From: Mesorhizobium sp. M2D.F.Ca.ET.226.01.1.1
Lineage (GTDB): Bacteria > Pseudomonadota > Alphaproteobacteria > Rhizobiales > Rhizobiaceae
Reading direction: 5' to 3'
DNA: 64,000 nucleotides
NCBI RefSeq assembly: GCF_004022705.2
Contig: NZ_RZOY02000011.1
Location: 62,001 to 126,000, forward strand
Translations under genes and position numbers: made by a program
Shown here: one piece after another, positions 35,247 through 43,088 of the stretch
Layout: the number at the start of each line of letters is the position of its first letter
Position numbering within the stretch: position 1 is the stretch's first letter
The notes under the pieces: model-generated
Told to the model about the DNA's origin: nothing
Seen by the model: only the letters and a program-made list of their open reading frames with translations
The model's database searches: none

Positions 35247-35437
35247 TTCTTCCTTCTCCCCTTGTGGGAGAAGGTGGCCTCGCGAAGCGAGGTCGGATGA
35301 GGGATGCTCCAGCTTGGCGATACGTTAATAGCCCAGATCGACCAGAAGACACCAACGCCTCACTCCGCTGGAACACCCTTCATCCGTCTCGGCGCTGCGC
35401 GCCGATCCACCTTCTCCCACAAGGGGAGAAGGGGAAG
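35247..35437. repeat. Composite palindromic repeat, family C (intact copy)
   Basis: CCTTCTCCCCTTGTGGGAGA ... CCACCTTCTCCCACAAGGGG: outer hairpins of the CTTCTCCCC/GGGGAGAAGG type, inner hairpins CCTCGCGAAGCGAGG and TCGGCGCTGCGCGCCGA, and opposed GGATGAGGG / CCCTTCATCC. It lies 2 nt after the tautomerase stop and ends just before the convergent FMN reductase gene. Confidence 0.88.
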
Positions 35438-35446
35438 ACGCGCCAC

Positions 35447-35980
35447 TCACCGCCCGCGTATAAACCCCACGAAGGTCTGCACCGCCTCGCGCATCGCCTG
35501 CCGGCTCGCCGGCTCCGCCAGGATAGCCTCCATCTCCGCAGGCCTCTTGCCCAGCAGCGCGATCTCCAGCGCCCTCTCTTCGTATATCGCGAACGACATC
35601 GTCCGCATCACCTCGGCCAGCGCCGCCCGCGCATAGAACGAGCGGGTCGAGGCGTGGACCAGCATCGCCGGCTTGCCGACGGCGGCGTCGCGCGACACCA
35701 GCCAGTCCAGCGCATTCTTGATGCCGCCGGGCACGCCATGCGCATATTCCGGGCAGGAAACGATGACGCCGTCCGCCTGGGTGATCATCTCGATCAGACG
35801 CGCCGCTTCGGGCGGCGTTCGCTCGCCCTCATCGTCGGGATTGAAGATCGGCAGGCGGCCAATACCGTCGTAAATCTCGATGCGGCAGTTGTCGGGGGCA
35901 TTGGCGGCCAGTGCCGATATCAGGGCCGAATTGGTCGAGGCGGCGCGCAGGCTGCCGGATATGGCGATGATCTCGATCAA
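35447..35980 (-). CDS. NADPH-dependent FMN reductase family protein
   Basis: 177 residues. Flavodoxin-like fold with the FMN-phosphate loop GSLRAASTN (residues 9-17) and SCPEYAHGVPGGIKNALDWL, the hallmark of NAD(P)H:FMN reductases such as ChrR/Azr. The start appears to be TTG at 35980, since the family begins only a few residues before GSLR and no ATG or GTG is nearby; no good ribosome site is visible. A cytosolic quinone, chromate or FMN reductase role is plausible. Confidence 0.87.
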   Translation of the reverse strand: MIEIIAISGSLRAASTNSALISALAANAPDNCRIEIYDGIGRLPIFNPDDEGERTPPEAARLIEMITQADGVIVSCPEYAHGVPGGIKNALDWLVSRDAAVGKPAMLVHASTRSFYARAALAEVMRTMSFAIYEERALEIALLGKRPAEMEAILAEPASRQAMREAVQTFVGFIRGR

Positions 35981-36017
35981 GGGAGGGAGCCGGACGAAAG
36001 TGAGTCGTCCGCAAAGC

Positions 36018-36638
36018 CTACCACATGGTCTGCCGGTAATCGTCGTCCAGCTCGCGGTCGATCTCGCCGGCGCTTTCGGTTAATGCCAGCTGGTCGCGGA
36101 TGATCTGGCCGAGCGTCGGCAAGGTCGCGCGGTCGTACCAGGTCTCCGGCTTCCACAGGTCGGAGCGCATGAAGGCTTTGGCGCAGTGCATATAGGCGGC
36201 CTTGACCGTCACCACGATGACGCTCTGCGGCTCCTTGCCGTCGACGGCCAGGCGTTCGCGCAAGGTGGGGTCGACGGTGATGCGGGCGTCGCCATTGACG
36301 CGCAGCGTCTCGTTCATGCCGGGGATCAGGAAGAGCAGCCCGACCGACGGATTGCGGATGATGTTTTCCAGAGTGTCCAGCCGGTTGTTGCCGGGACGGT
36401 CGGGGATGGCGATGGTGTTGTTATCGAGGATCGCGGTGAAGCCGGGCTTGTCGCCCTTGGGTGTGACGTCGGCATTGCCGGCGCCGTCGGAGGAGCCGAT
36501 CAGCACGAACGGGCTCTTGCCGATGAAGGAACGACAATGGCCGTCGAGACTTTTCAGTTCCTTGCGGATCGAGCCGTCGGTCGGCCGGGGCGTTTTGTAG
36601 ATCGTCCTCAGCTCGTCATGCGTGGTGAGGAATTCCAT
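36018..36638 (-). CDS. Pyridoxamine 5'-phosphate oxidase family flavoprotein (PPOX class)
   Basis: 206 residues. The split-barrel FMN fold is indicated by CRSFIGKSPFVLIGSSDGAGNADVTPKGDKPGF in short words (SPFVLIGSSDG, DVTPKGDKPGF), DNNTIAIPDRPGNNRLDTLENI and VGLLFLIPGMNETLRVNGDARI. These belong to the MSMEG_1061-like FMN-dependent PPOX family, often annotated as pyridoxamine phosphate oxidase-related, of unknown substrate. It is probably co-oriented but separate from the FMN reductase gene. Confidence 0.87.
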   Translation of the reverse strand: MEFLTTHDELRTIYKTPRPTDGSIRKELKSLDGHCRSFIGKSPFVLIGSSDGAGNADVTPKGDKPGFTAILDNNTIAIPDRPGNNRLDTLENIIRNPSVGLLFLIPGMNETLRVNGDARITVDPTLRERLAVDGKEPQSVIVVTVKAAYMHCAKAFMRSDLWKPETWYDRATLPTLGQIIRDQLALTESAGEIDRELDDDYRQTMW

Positions 36639-36651
36639 GCCGTCCCTCTCT

Positions 36652-36703
36652 TGTTCTGACGCAATTCGGACAGAAAACCGGCAGCCACTTTTCCTGGGAT
36701 TGC
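36652..36703. repeat. Palindromic repeat, family E (copy 2)
   Basis: TTCTGACGCAATTCGGACAG and the core GAAAACCGGCAGCCACTTTT followed by CCTGGGATTGCC; inverted GCAATTC/GGGATTGC ends. It lies between the PPOX gene and the yciB stop. Confidence 0.75.
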
Positions 36704-36704
36704 C

Positions 36705-37364
36705 CTACTTCCCGGCCTTCTCTTCCTTGCCCGGCTTGTCCTCGAGCGAATGGCGCATGATCAGCGGCATTTGGCTGAAGGTGAAGGCCAAGGTGATCGG
36801 GATCGTGCCCCAAACCTTGAAATATAGCCAGGTCGCTTCCGAGAAGTTGCGCCACACCACCTCGTTGAGCACGGCCAGGAACAGGAAGAACAGCCCCCAG
36901 CGGAACGTCAGCTTGCGCCAGCCTTCGGTGTCGAGCTGGAAGGCGGAATCGAAGACATAGCCGAGCAGCGACCGCCCGAACAGCAGGCCGCCGAGCAGCG
37001 TGACGCCGAACAGCGAGTTGATGATCGTCGGCTTCATGAAGGCGAAGGTCTTGTCCTGCAGGTAGAGCGCCAGCGCGCCGAACACGAAGACGACGATCGC
37101 CGACACCAGCGGCATCAGCGGCAGGCTGCGCGTCAGCAGCCAGGAGGCGCTGAGCGAAAGCGCGGTCGCGACCATGAAGAAGGCAGTGGCGATCAGGATC
37201 GGTTCGCCGAGATGGCTGAGCACCGGGAATTTTTCGGCCAGCCATTCGCCGCGGATCGTGGTGAAGAAGAACACCAGGCCCGGACCCAGCTCGAGCAGGA
37301 ACTTCAAGCCGGGATTCATCGGCTTGCGGCGTGGATCGGACGGGTCGCGTTCGATGATGTTCAT
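36705..37364 (-). CDS. yciB: Septation protein A / inner-membrane-spanning protein YciB
   Basis: 219 residues from MNIIERDPSDP at 37364 (AAGGG 5 nt upstream). Five or six hydrophobic segments and the family blocks LLELGPGLVFFFTT, KPTIINSLFGVTLLGGLLFG, WRNFSEATWLYFKVWG, ending with a charged EDKPGKEEKAGK tail. YciB (IspA) affects septation and envelope synthesis in the inner membrane. In rhizobia it is typically next to ftsY, as here. Confidence 0.92.
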   Translation of the reverse strand: MNIIERDPSDPRRKPMNPGLKFLLELGPGLVFFFTTIRGEWLAEKFPVLSHLGEPILIATAFFMVATALSLSASWLLTRSLPLMPLVSAIVVFVFGALALYLQDKTFAFMKPTIINSLFGVTLLGGLLFGRSLLGYVFDSAFQLDTEGWRKLTFRWGLFFLFLAVLNEVVWRNFSEATWLYFKVWGTIPITLAFTFSQMPLIMRHSLEDKPGKEEKAGK

Positions 37365-37374
37365 AAAAACCCTT

Positions 37375-37425
37375 CTCGCGCATGATCTGGCCGAAAAGCG
37401 GGCCAATTTCAAAAGATCGCGCTTT
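37375..37425. repeat. Palindromic repeat, family E-like (copy 3)
   Basis: GCGCATGATCTGGCCGAAAA ... GGGCCAATTTCAAAAGATCGCGC: inverted GCGCATGATCTGGCC / GGCCAATTTCAAAAGATCGCG ends. It fills the gap between yciB and ftsY. Confidence 0.6.
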
Positions 37426-37427
37426 GT

Positions 37428-39338
37428 TCACGCCACGCCGGCGATCGCTCTCGCAAATTCACTGGCGGAAAACGGCTCGAGGTCGTCGACCTGCTCGCCG
37501 ACGCCGATGAAATAGACCGGCAGCCGGTGCTTGGCGGCTATCGCCACCAGAATACCGCCGCGCGCCGTGCCGTCCAGCTTGGTCATCACCAAGCCGTTGA
37601 CGCCGGCGACGTTGCGGAAGATCTCAACCTGGTTCAGCGCATTCTGGCCGGTGGTGGCGTCGACCGTCTGCAGCACGGTGTGCGGCGCTTCCGGATCGAG
37701 CTTGCCCAGCACGCGCACGATCTTTTCCAGTTCCGCCATCAGCTCGGTCTTGTTCTGCAGCCGGCCGGCCGTGTCGATGATCAAAACGTCCGAGCCGGCT
37801 TCCTTCGCCTTCTCGAAGGCGTCATAGGCGAGGCCCGCGGCATCGGCGCCGAGCTTGGTGGCAATGACCGGCGATTTCGTGCGCTCGCCCCAGATCTTCA
37901 GCTGTTCGATCGCGGCGGCGCGGAACGTGTCGCCGGCGGCCAGCATCACCTTCAGGCCGCCATCAGTAAGTTTTGCCGCCAGCTTGCCGATGGTGGTGGT
38001 CTTGCCGGTGCCGTTGACGCCGACGACCAGAATGACATGCGGCTTGTGGCTGAGGTCGAGCTCGAGCGGCTTCGCCACCGGCGTCAGCACTTTCTCCACC
38101 TCCGCCGCCATCACGGCGCGGACCTCGGAGTCGGAAACGTCGCGGCCATAACGGCTGGAAGCAAGCGAATCGGTGACGCGCAGCGCCGTTTCCACGCCGA
38201 GATCGGCGCGGATCAGCACGTCCTCCAGGTCCTGCAGCGTGTCCTCGTCCAATTTGCGCTTGGTGAAGACGCCGGCAATGTTGCCGGTGAGCTCGCGCGA
38301 GGAGCGGGCCAGCCCGTCGCGCATGCGCTGGAACCAGGAGCGTCGCGGCGCCGGCTCCGGCGGCTTTACCGGCTCGGCCTTCTGCTCGACCTTTTTGGCG
38401 ACTGTCACCTTGCCGGCGGACGGGGATGGCGGCGGCGCCCCTACCTCTCCCTCGATGGGAGAGGTCCCGAGCGCAGCTCGGGGGTGGGGGTGACTAGCGC
38501 CAGCGTAGGCGCCGTCACCCCGCCCCGCCACTTCGTGGCGACCCTCCCCATCAAAGGGAGGGTGGGGCGTTGGCGCGGCTTCGGGCTCAGGCGCGATCTC
38601 GGCATGGATCGGCTGCGGCTCGACGGGCGCCGGCTGCCGAATGGGAGGCGCGATTTCCGCGTCGGCTTCGGCGGATGGCTCTACGAAAGGTGCCTCCGCT
38701 GGCGGCACCTCGATCGGTGCCGGCGTTTCGACCGGAACCTCGCTCGGCGGCGTCGGCACCTCCACAGGCGCCGGATCAGGCAGCGGTTCCGGACGCGAAG
38801 GCTCGATGTCCGGCTGAGCCGGCGCGGGTGTGGGCACTTCCTGCGGCGCGGGTTCAGGCGTCGGTGTCGGCGCGGGCAAGGGCTCGGGCCGTGCCGGCGG
38901 CACTTCCTCGGGCGCCGGCGGCTCGGGCTTCTCGGGCGCCGGTTGTGGCTCTTCCTCTGGCTTAGGCTCCGGCAGCGGTTCCGGCTCGGGGGGGATAATG
39001 GGCTCCGGCGCAGGCGGAATGCCCGGCACAGGTTCGGGCTTCGGCTCTTCTGGCAGCGGCTGCGGCGCGGCCCCTACCTCCCCCTCGATGGGGGAGGTCC
39101 CGAGCGCAGCTCGCGGGTGGGGGTGACTGCCGCCAGCGTCGGCGCCGTCACCCCGCCCCGCCACTTCGTGGCGACCCTCCCCATCGAGGGGAGGGTAGGG
39201 TGTGGCCTGATCGGCTTCCGGCTTCAGCGCGTCCAGGTGATCCCATTTGATTGGCGGCAGCGGGGCCGCCTCGTCGACGCGCTCCTCGACGACCTCTTTC
39301 TTGCCGAACGAAAATATCTTCTTGAAAAAACCAGCCAT
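37428..39338 (-). CDS. ftsY: Signal recognition particle receptor FtsY with repeat-derived linker segments
   Basis: 636 residues, longer than most (about 300-500). N-terminal MAGFFKKIFSFGKKE is the membrane-contact helix. Residues 46-91 and about 263-308 are nearly identical 44-residue segments (DGEGRHEVAGRGDGA, SHPHPRAALGTSPIEGEVG) translated from palindromic DNA repeats. Between them is a Pro/Glu-rich linker. The NG domain (about 335-636) is intact: GVNGTGKTTTIGKLA, DTFRAAAIEQL, DTAGRLQNK, TKLDGTARGG. FtsY docks SRP at the inner membrane with Ffh. It lies downstream of mtaB and dapF on the same strand. Confidence 0.97.
   Translation of the reverse strand: MAGFFKKIFSFGKKEVVEERVDEAAPLPPIKWDHLDALKPEADQATPYPPLDGEGRHEVAGRGDGADAGGSHPHPRAALGTSPIEGEVGAAPQPLPEEPKPEPVPGIPPAPEPIIPPEPEPLPEPKPEEEPQPAPEKPEPPAPEEVPPARPEPLPAPTPTPEPAPQEVPTPAPAQPDIEPSRPEPLPDPAPVEVPTPPSEVPVETPAPIEVPPAEAPFVEPSAEADAEIAPPIRQPAPVEPQPIHAEIAPEPEAAPTPHPPFDGEGRHEVAGRGDGAYAGASHPHPRAALGTSPIEGEVGAPPPSPSAGKVTVAKKVEQKAEPVKPPEPAPRRSWFQRMRDGLARSSRELTGNIAGVFTKRKLDEDTLQDLEDVLIRADLGVETALRVTDSLASSRYGRDVSDSEVRAVMAAEVEKVLTPVAKPLELDLSHKPHVILVVGVNGTGKTTTIGKLAAKLTDGGLKVMLAAGDTFRAAAIEQLKIWGERTKSPVIATKLGADAAGLAYDAFEKAKEAGSDVLIIDTAGRLQNKTELMAELEKIVRVLGKLDPEAPHTVLQTVDATTGQNALNQVEIFRNVAGVNGLVMTKLDGTARGGILVAIAAKHRLPVYFIGVGEQVDDLEPFSASEFARAIAGVA
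38438..38569. repeat. Palindromic repeat, family A (copy 1), inside ftsY
   Basis: 132 bp (44 codons). Terminal hairpins ACCTCTCCCTCGATGGGAGA and ACCCTCCCCATCAAAGGGAG, inner hairpins CCCGAGCGCAGCTCGGG and CGCCACTTCGTGGCG, and a central GGTGAC ... GTCACC dyad. About ten differences from the copy at 39071-39202; in the left stem a T-A pair here is C-G there, a compensatory change. Confidence 0.93.
39071..39202. repeat. Palindromic repeat, family A (copy 2), inside ftsY
   Basis: 132 bp, 633 bp (211 codons) from copy 1 and in the same reading frame and orientation. Left stem ACCTCCCCCTCGATGGGGGA, right stem ACCCTCCCCATCGAGGGGAG. Encodes FtsY residues 46-91. Confidence 0.93.
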
Positions 39339-39353
39339 GCGTCTCGCAGTTTC

Positions 39354-40664
39354 TCAGGCGGCTTGCGCGGCAATCGGGGCCGCAATCAGTCGGGCGCCGT
39401 CATGGCCGATAATGATGGCTTCGACAATCTCGCCGGCCGCGCCGGCATCGATCGCGGCCAGCGTAAACCCTTCGGTGCGGCCAAGCCCGTCGCGCTCGAT
39501 CAGGATCGACTGCCGCGTGCCGGGGAGCGAGGCGAGGTGACGGCGATACGCGGCCTCGCCCGCGGCGCGCAACCTCGCGGCGCGCTGCTTCACCACCTCG
39601 CGGCGAACCTGCGGCATCCGCGCCGCCGGCGTGCCCTCGCGCGGCGAGAACGGGAAGACGTGGAGATGCGTCAGGCCGCATTCCTCGACGATCCGTTCCG
39701 AATTCTCGAACATCGCCTCGGTCTCGGTCGGGAAGCCGGCGATGATGTCGGCGCCGAAGACGATACCGGGGCGCAGCTTGCGCACGTCCTCGCAGAAGCG
39801 GATCGACTGGTCGCGCAGATGGCGCCGCTTCATGCGCTTCAGGATCATGTCGTCGCCTGATTGCAGCGACAGATGCAGATGCGGCATCAGCCTTGGCTCG
39901 GTGGCGATGGCGTCGAGCAGGTCGTCATCGGCCTCGATGGAATCGATCGAGGACAGCCGCAGCCGCTTAACGTCCGGCACCTGCTTGAGAATGGTCTTCA
40001 CCAGTTTTCCCAGCTTCGGACTGCCCGGCAGGTCGGCGCCGAAACTCGTCATGTCGACGCCGGTCAGCACGATCTCGGCATAGCCGTTGCCGGCAAGGCG
40101 CTTGACCTGCTCGACCACTGCGCCCATCGGCACGGAGCGCGAATTGCCGCGTCCATAAGGGATGATGCAGAAGGTGCAGCGATGGTCGCAGCCATTCTGC
40201 ACCTGCACGAAGGCGCGTGCCCGGCCCTCGATGGCGTCGACCATGTGGCTTGCCGTCTCGCGCACCGAAAAGATGTCGTTGACGCGTGCCTTCTCGGTAT
40301 CGTTGACGCCGAAATCGGGCAGCGCGCGGTAGGAGTTGGCCTTGAGCTTCTCCTCATTGCCGAGCACGAGGTCGACCTCGTCCATCGCGGCGAAATTCTG
40401 TGGCTCGGTCTGCGCCGCGCAGCCGGTGACGATGATGCGCGCTTCAGGGTTTTCGCGGCGCGCCTTGCGGATCGCCTGCTTGGCCTGGCGCACCGCTTCG
40501 GCGGTGACGGCGCAGGTGTTGAAGATGACGGCGCCGCCGTGGAGCGCGCCGAGTCCGGCGCTTTCGGCCTCACGGCGCATCGCCTCCGATTCATAAGTGT
40601 TGAGGCGGCAGCCGAAGGTGACGACGTCGATACCTTTGGGCACGCCTTTTTCAAGGGCGGACAT
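39354..40664 (-). CDS. mtaB: tRNA (N6-threonylcarbamoyladenosine37) methylthiotransferase MtaB
   Basis: 436 residues from MSALEKGVPKG at 40664, which overlaps the dapF stop as TGATG; a longer open frame through dapF is an artefact. The N-terminal UPF0004 domain has FGCRLNTYES, FNTCAVT and GCAAQ Cys; the radical-SAM CDHRCTFCIIPYGRG follows (about residue 165); a TRAM-like end is present. MtaB adds a methylthio group to t6A37 of tRNAs reading ANN codons. It is coupled with dapF and 15 nt from ftsY. Confidence 0.95.
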   Translation of the reverse strand: MSALEKGVPKGIDVVTFGCRLNTYESEAMRREAESAGLGALHGGAVIFNTCAVTAEAVRQAKQAIRKARRENPEARIIVTGCAAQTEPQNFAAMDEVDLVLGNEEKLKANSYRALPDFGVNDTEKARVNDIFSVRETASHMVDAIEGRARAFVQVQNGCDHRCTFCIIPYGRGNSRSVPMGAVVEQVKRLAGNGYAEIVLTGVDMTSFGADLPGSPKLGKLVKTILKQVPDVKRLRLSSIDSIEADDDLLDAIATEPRLMPHLHLSLQSGDDMILKRMKRRHLRDQSIRFCEDVRKLRPGIVFGADIIAGFPTETEAMFENSERIVEECGLTHLHVFPFSPREGTPAARMPQVRREVVKQRAARLRAAGEAAYRRHLASLPGTRQSILIERDGLGRTEGFTLAAIDAGAAGEIVEAIIIGHDGARLIAAPIAAQAA

Positions 40665-41548
40665 CAGGCGGCGCTTTCGGTGTCGCGGGCCCAGGCGCCG
40701 GTCGATGGATCGAAGCTGCCGGAAAATTCCCATTCGGCCGCGCCGGTCAGGATGACGTGATCGTCGTCGCGCCATTCGACATGCAGCTCGCCGCCGCCGG
40801 GGGTCATCAGCGTCACGCTGCGGCCGGTGCGCTTGGTGCGGGCGGCGGCAACCACGGCGGCGCAGGCGGCCGAACCGCAGGCCTTGGTGAGGCCGGCGCC
40901 GCGCTCCCAGGTGCGGATGATCATGGTCTCGGGCGACGTGACCTGCGCCACGGTGATGTTGGCGCGCTCGGGGAAGATCGGGTGGTTTTCGAGCAGCGGG
41001 CCGAAACGGTCGAGCTCGTAGGACCAGACGTCGTTGTCGACCCAGAAGATGGCGTGCGGGTTGCCCATCGACACGGCCGAGGGCGAATGCAGCACCGGCG
41101 CGTCGATCGGGCCGATCTGCAGTTCGATCATGCGGGTATCGCGAAACTCCTCGGCGAGCGGGATGTCCTGCCAGCCGAAGCGCGGCTTGCCCATGTCGAC
41201 CGAGATCGTGCCGTCGGCATGCTCCTCGGCATTCAAAATGCCGGCGCGGGTCTCGAAGGTGAAGGTCTTCTGTCCGGTCTCGGCGGCCAGGGCCTGGACG
41301 ACGCAACGCGTGCCGTTGCCGCAGGCCTGGGCTCCGGATCCATCGGAATTCAGGATATCGATGTAATAGGCGGTGCCGGGCGTTCGCGCATCATGGATCG
41401 CCATGATCTGGTCGAACTTGGTCGCCGCGTCGGCATTAAGCGCGATCGCCGCGGCCGGCGTGACCCTGTCGGCACGACCGCGCATATCGGCAACGATGAT
41501 CTCGTTGCCGATGCCGTTCATCTTGGCGAAGGGGGCGGTGCCTGCCAT
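40664..41548 (-). CDS. dapF: Diaminopimelate epimerase
   Basis: 294 residues. The two catalytic Cys are in QACGNGTRC (Cys76) and KACGSAACA (about residue 225). MNGIGNEIIVADMR and VSMGNPHAIFWV are conserved DapF blocks. It interconverts LL- and meso-diaminopimelate, needed for peptidoglycan and lysine. The usual length is about 275-300. It leads the leftward run dapF, mtaB, ftsY. Upstream lies a tandem palindrome array (41645-41731). Confidence 0.96.
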   Translation of the reverse strand: MAGTAPFAKMNGIGNEIIVADMRGRADRVTPAAAIALNADAATKFDQIMAIHDARTPGTAYYIDILNSDGSGAQACGNGTRCVVQALAAETGQKTFTFETRAGILNAEEHADGTISVDMGKPRFGWQDIPLAEEFRDTRMIELQIGPIDAPVLHSPSAVSMGNPHAIFWVDNDVWSYELDRFGPLLENHPIFPERANITVAQVTSPETMIIRTWERGAGLTKACGSAACAAVVAAARTKRTGRSVTLMTPGGGELHVEWRDDDHVILTGAAEWEFSGSFDPSTGAWARDTESAA

Positions 41549-41644
41549 TTAACCGGTCATTCCAATCCGTCTGGCCGCTATATGGCGGAAACGGGCGGGA
41601 ATTACCAGTCCGGCGCATGTGCGACGACGAATACATCGCGCCTT

Positions 41645-41731
41645 GGCGACGACCCAGAGGGTTGCCGCGACGACCAAGTGGTCGCGCCGCGACGACCAAG
41701 GGGTCACGCCGCGACGACCAAGTGGTCGCGC
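41645..41731. repeat. Four tandem 21-22 bp palindromic units
   Basis: The core CGACGACC recurs at 41647, 41668, 41690 and 41712 (steps 21, 22, 22). Units 2 to 4 read GACGACCAAGTGGTCGC with one unit variant (AAGGGGTCAC); unit 1 is degenerate. Each unit is itself a dyad (GACCAAGTGGTC). The array ends right at the stop of the DUF1328 gene and lies 97 nt upstream of the dapF ATG. Confidence 0.87.
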
Positions 41732-41893
41732 CTATGTTACCGCGAAGACGCCGAGCACGAGCAGCAGGAAGAGGATCAGCACTATGCCGATCAGCACGCG
41801 CGCGCCCATGGCGGCGGCTCCGGCCAGCGCCGGCATGCCGAGCAGGCTCGCGGCGGCGGCGACAATTAAAAGGATAATGATCCACCTGATCAT
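41732..41893 (-). CDS. DUF1328 small membrane protein
   Basis: 53 residues from MIRWIIILLIVAAAAS at 41893. Two hydrophobic helices with the family centre GMPALAGAAAMGARVLIGI, the DUF1328/UPF0391 (YtjA-like) family of two-helix membrane proteins that are often stress-induced. Its last codon directly meets the tandem palindrome array. Confidence 0.88.
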   Translation of the reverse strand: MIRWIIILLIVAAAASLLGMPALAGAAAMGARVLIGIVLILFLLLVLGVFAVT

Positions 41894-41954
41894 GGAAGAC
41901 TCCGAGCGAAATTGCGTTGTGAACCAACGCGTTTCATCGGGTAGGGTTCCTTCG

Positions 41955-42962
41955 TCAGATGCCCGGCACGTCCCACACCTCCGCCGGCCGCATGGCACGA
42001 AAGCGCTCCGGCGGCAGGTCTTCGGCCGCCAATGCCTCGGCCAGCTTCCGCGCCGGCTCCTCGATCGGCTCGTCGGTGAGGTGGAAGGTGCCCCAATGGC
42101 AACCGGCGGCGAAGGCGGCGTTGCAGAGCTTCATGCCCTGCACGGCCTCGTCCGGGTTCTGGTGCTGCGGCGCCATGAACCAGCGCGGCTCATAGGCGCC
42201 GATCGGCAGGATTGCGAGGCGAAAGCCGCCATGCCTTTGCGCCATCAGCCGGTAGTTGATGCCGTCATGGAAGCCGGTATCGCCGGCAAAATAGATCTTG
42301 CCGGCGGCCGTTTCGATGACAAAGCCCGCCCACAGCGCCATGCGGCGGTCACGTCCGCCGCGCGCAGACCAGTGATGCACCGGTTCGACATGGATGGTGG
42401 CCGCGCCGAAATCGATCCTGTCGCCCCAATCATGCACGGCGAGCCGCAAGCCGGGCACGGCGCGGCCGATGACAGCGTCATTGCCGAGCGGCGTGATCAC
42501 CAGCGGGTCGTGGCTCTTCTTCAGCTGCTTCAGCGTGGCGAGGTCGAGATGGTCATAGTGATTGTGGCTGGCCAACACGAGATCGATCGGCGGCAGGTCG
42601 GCGAATGCAATCCCCGGCGCATTGACCCTTTTCGGGCCGGCGAAGGCGAAAGGCGAGGCGCGCTCGGACCAGACGGGGTCGGTCAGGATGTTCAGTCCGG
42701 CGGTTTGGATGAGCAGCGAGGCGTGGCCGACCATCGTCAGCCTGAGCGCGCCGCCGTCCACCCGGCTCTCTGGCTTTGCCGGCGGATAAGGGCTCGGAAA
42801 GGTGGCCGGCCATTTCGCCCGCCCGCCGCCAAATTGCCATTTGAGGAGATCGGCGAAGCGCCCGGGCGGCCTGCCGCCGGGGTTGAAGAACAAGCTGCCG
42901 TCGAAATGATCGCTCAGGGGGCCGTTATAGTAGCGGTTGGCGGTTCTCGTTCTCGCGGCCAT
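41955..42962 (-). CDS. MBL-fold metal-dependent hydrolase (NAPE-PLD/UlaG-like)
   Basis: 335 residues from MAARTRTANRYYNG at 42962 (GGGAG upstream). Metallo-beta-lactamase motif HNHYDHLD (HxHxDH) after LVLAS, with GHASLLIQTAGLNILTDPVWS before it and FAGDTGFHDG later. The N-terminal YYNGPLSDHFDGSLFFNPGG is typical of the N-acyl-phosphatidylethanolamine phospholipase D-like clade. Cytosolic two-metal hydrolase; substrate possibly a phospholipid or lactone, not proven. Confidence 0.9.
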   Translation of the reverse strand: MAARTRTANRYYNGPLSDHFDGSLFFNPGGRPPGRFADLLKWQFGGGRAKWPATFPSPYPPAKPESRVDGGALRLTMVGHASLLIQTAGLNILTDPVWSERASPFAFAGPKRVNAPGIAFADLPPIDLVLASHNHYDHLDLATLKQLKKSHDPLVITPLGNDAVIGRAVPGLRLAVHDWGDRIDFGAATIHVEPVHHWSARGGRDRRMALWAGFVIETAAGKIYFAGDTGFHDGINYRLMAQRHGGFRLAILPIGAYEPRWFMAPQHQNPDEAVQGMKLCNAAFAAGCHWGTFHLTDEPIEEPARKLAEALAAEDLPPERFRAMRPAEVWDVPGI

Positions 42963-43088
42963 TCTCTCTCCCGCCGGCTCGGTTCTTCCTGAAATAAGGG
43001 CGCGCCTGGCTGGCGCAAGCATTTTGCTGGCGAATGCCAATGGGCGAAGCCCGCTTCATCTAGGATCGCGGGACGGGGGACGACCGCC

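Noticed and set aside
40665..41306. 650-codon frame joining the end of dapF to mtaB
   Set aside because: The MtaB family starts at 40664 and the upstream part is dapF in another frame; the TGATG overlap fixes the start.
41645..41731. CRISPR array
   Set aside because: The units are contiguous 21-22 bp palindromes without spacers and no cas gene is near.
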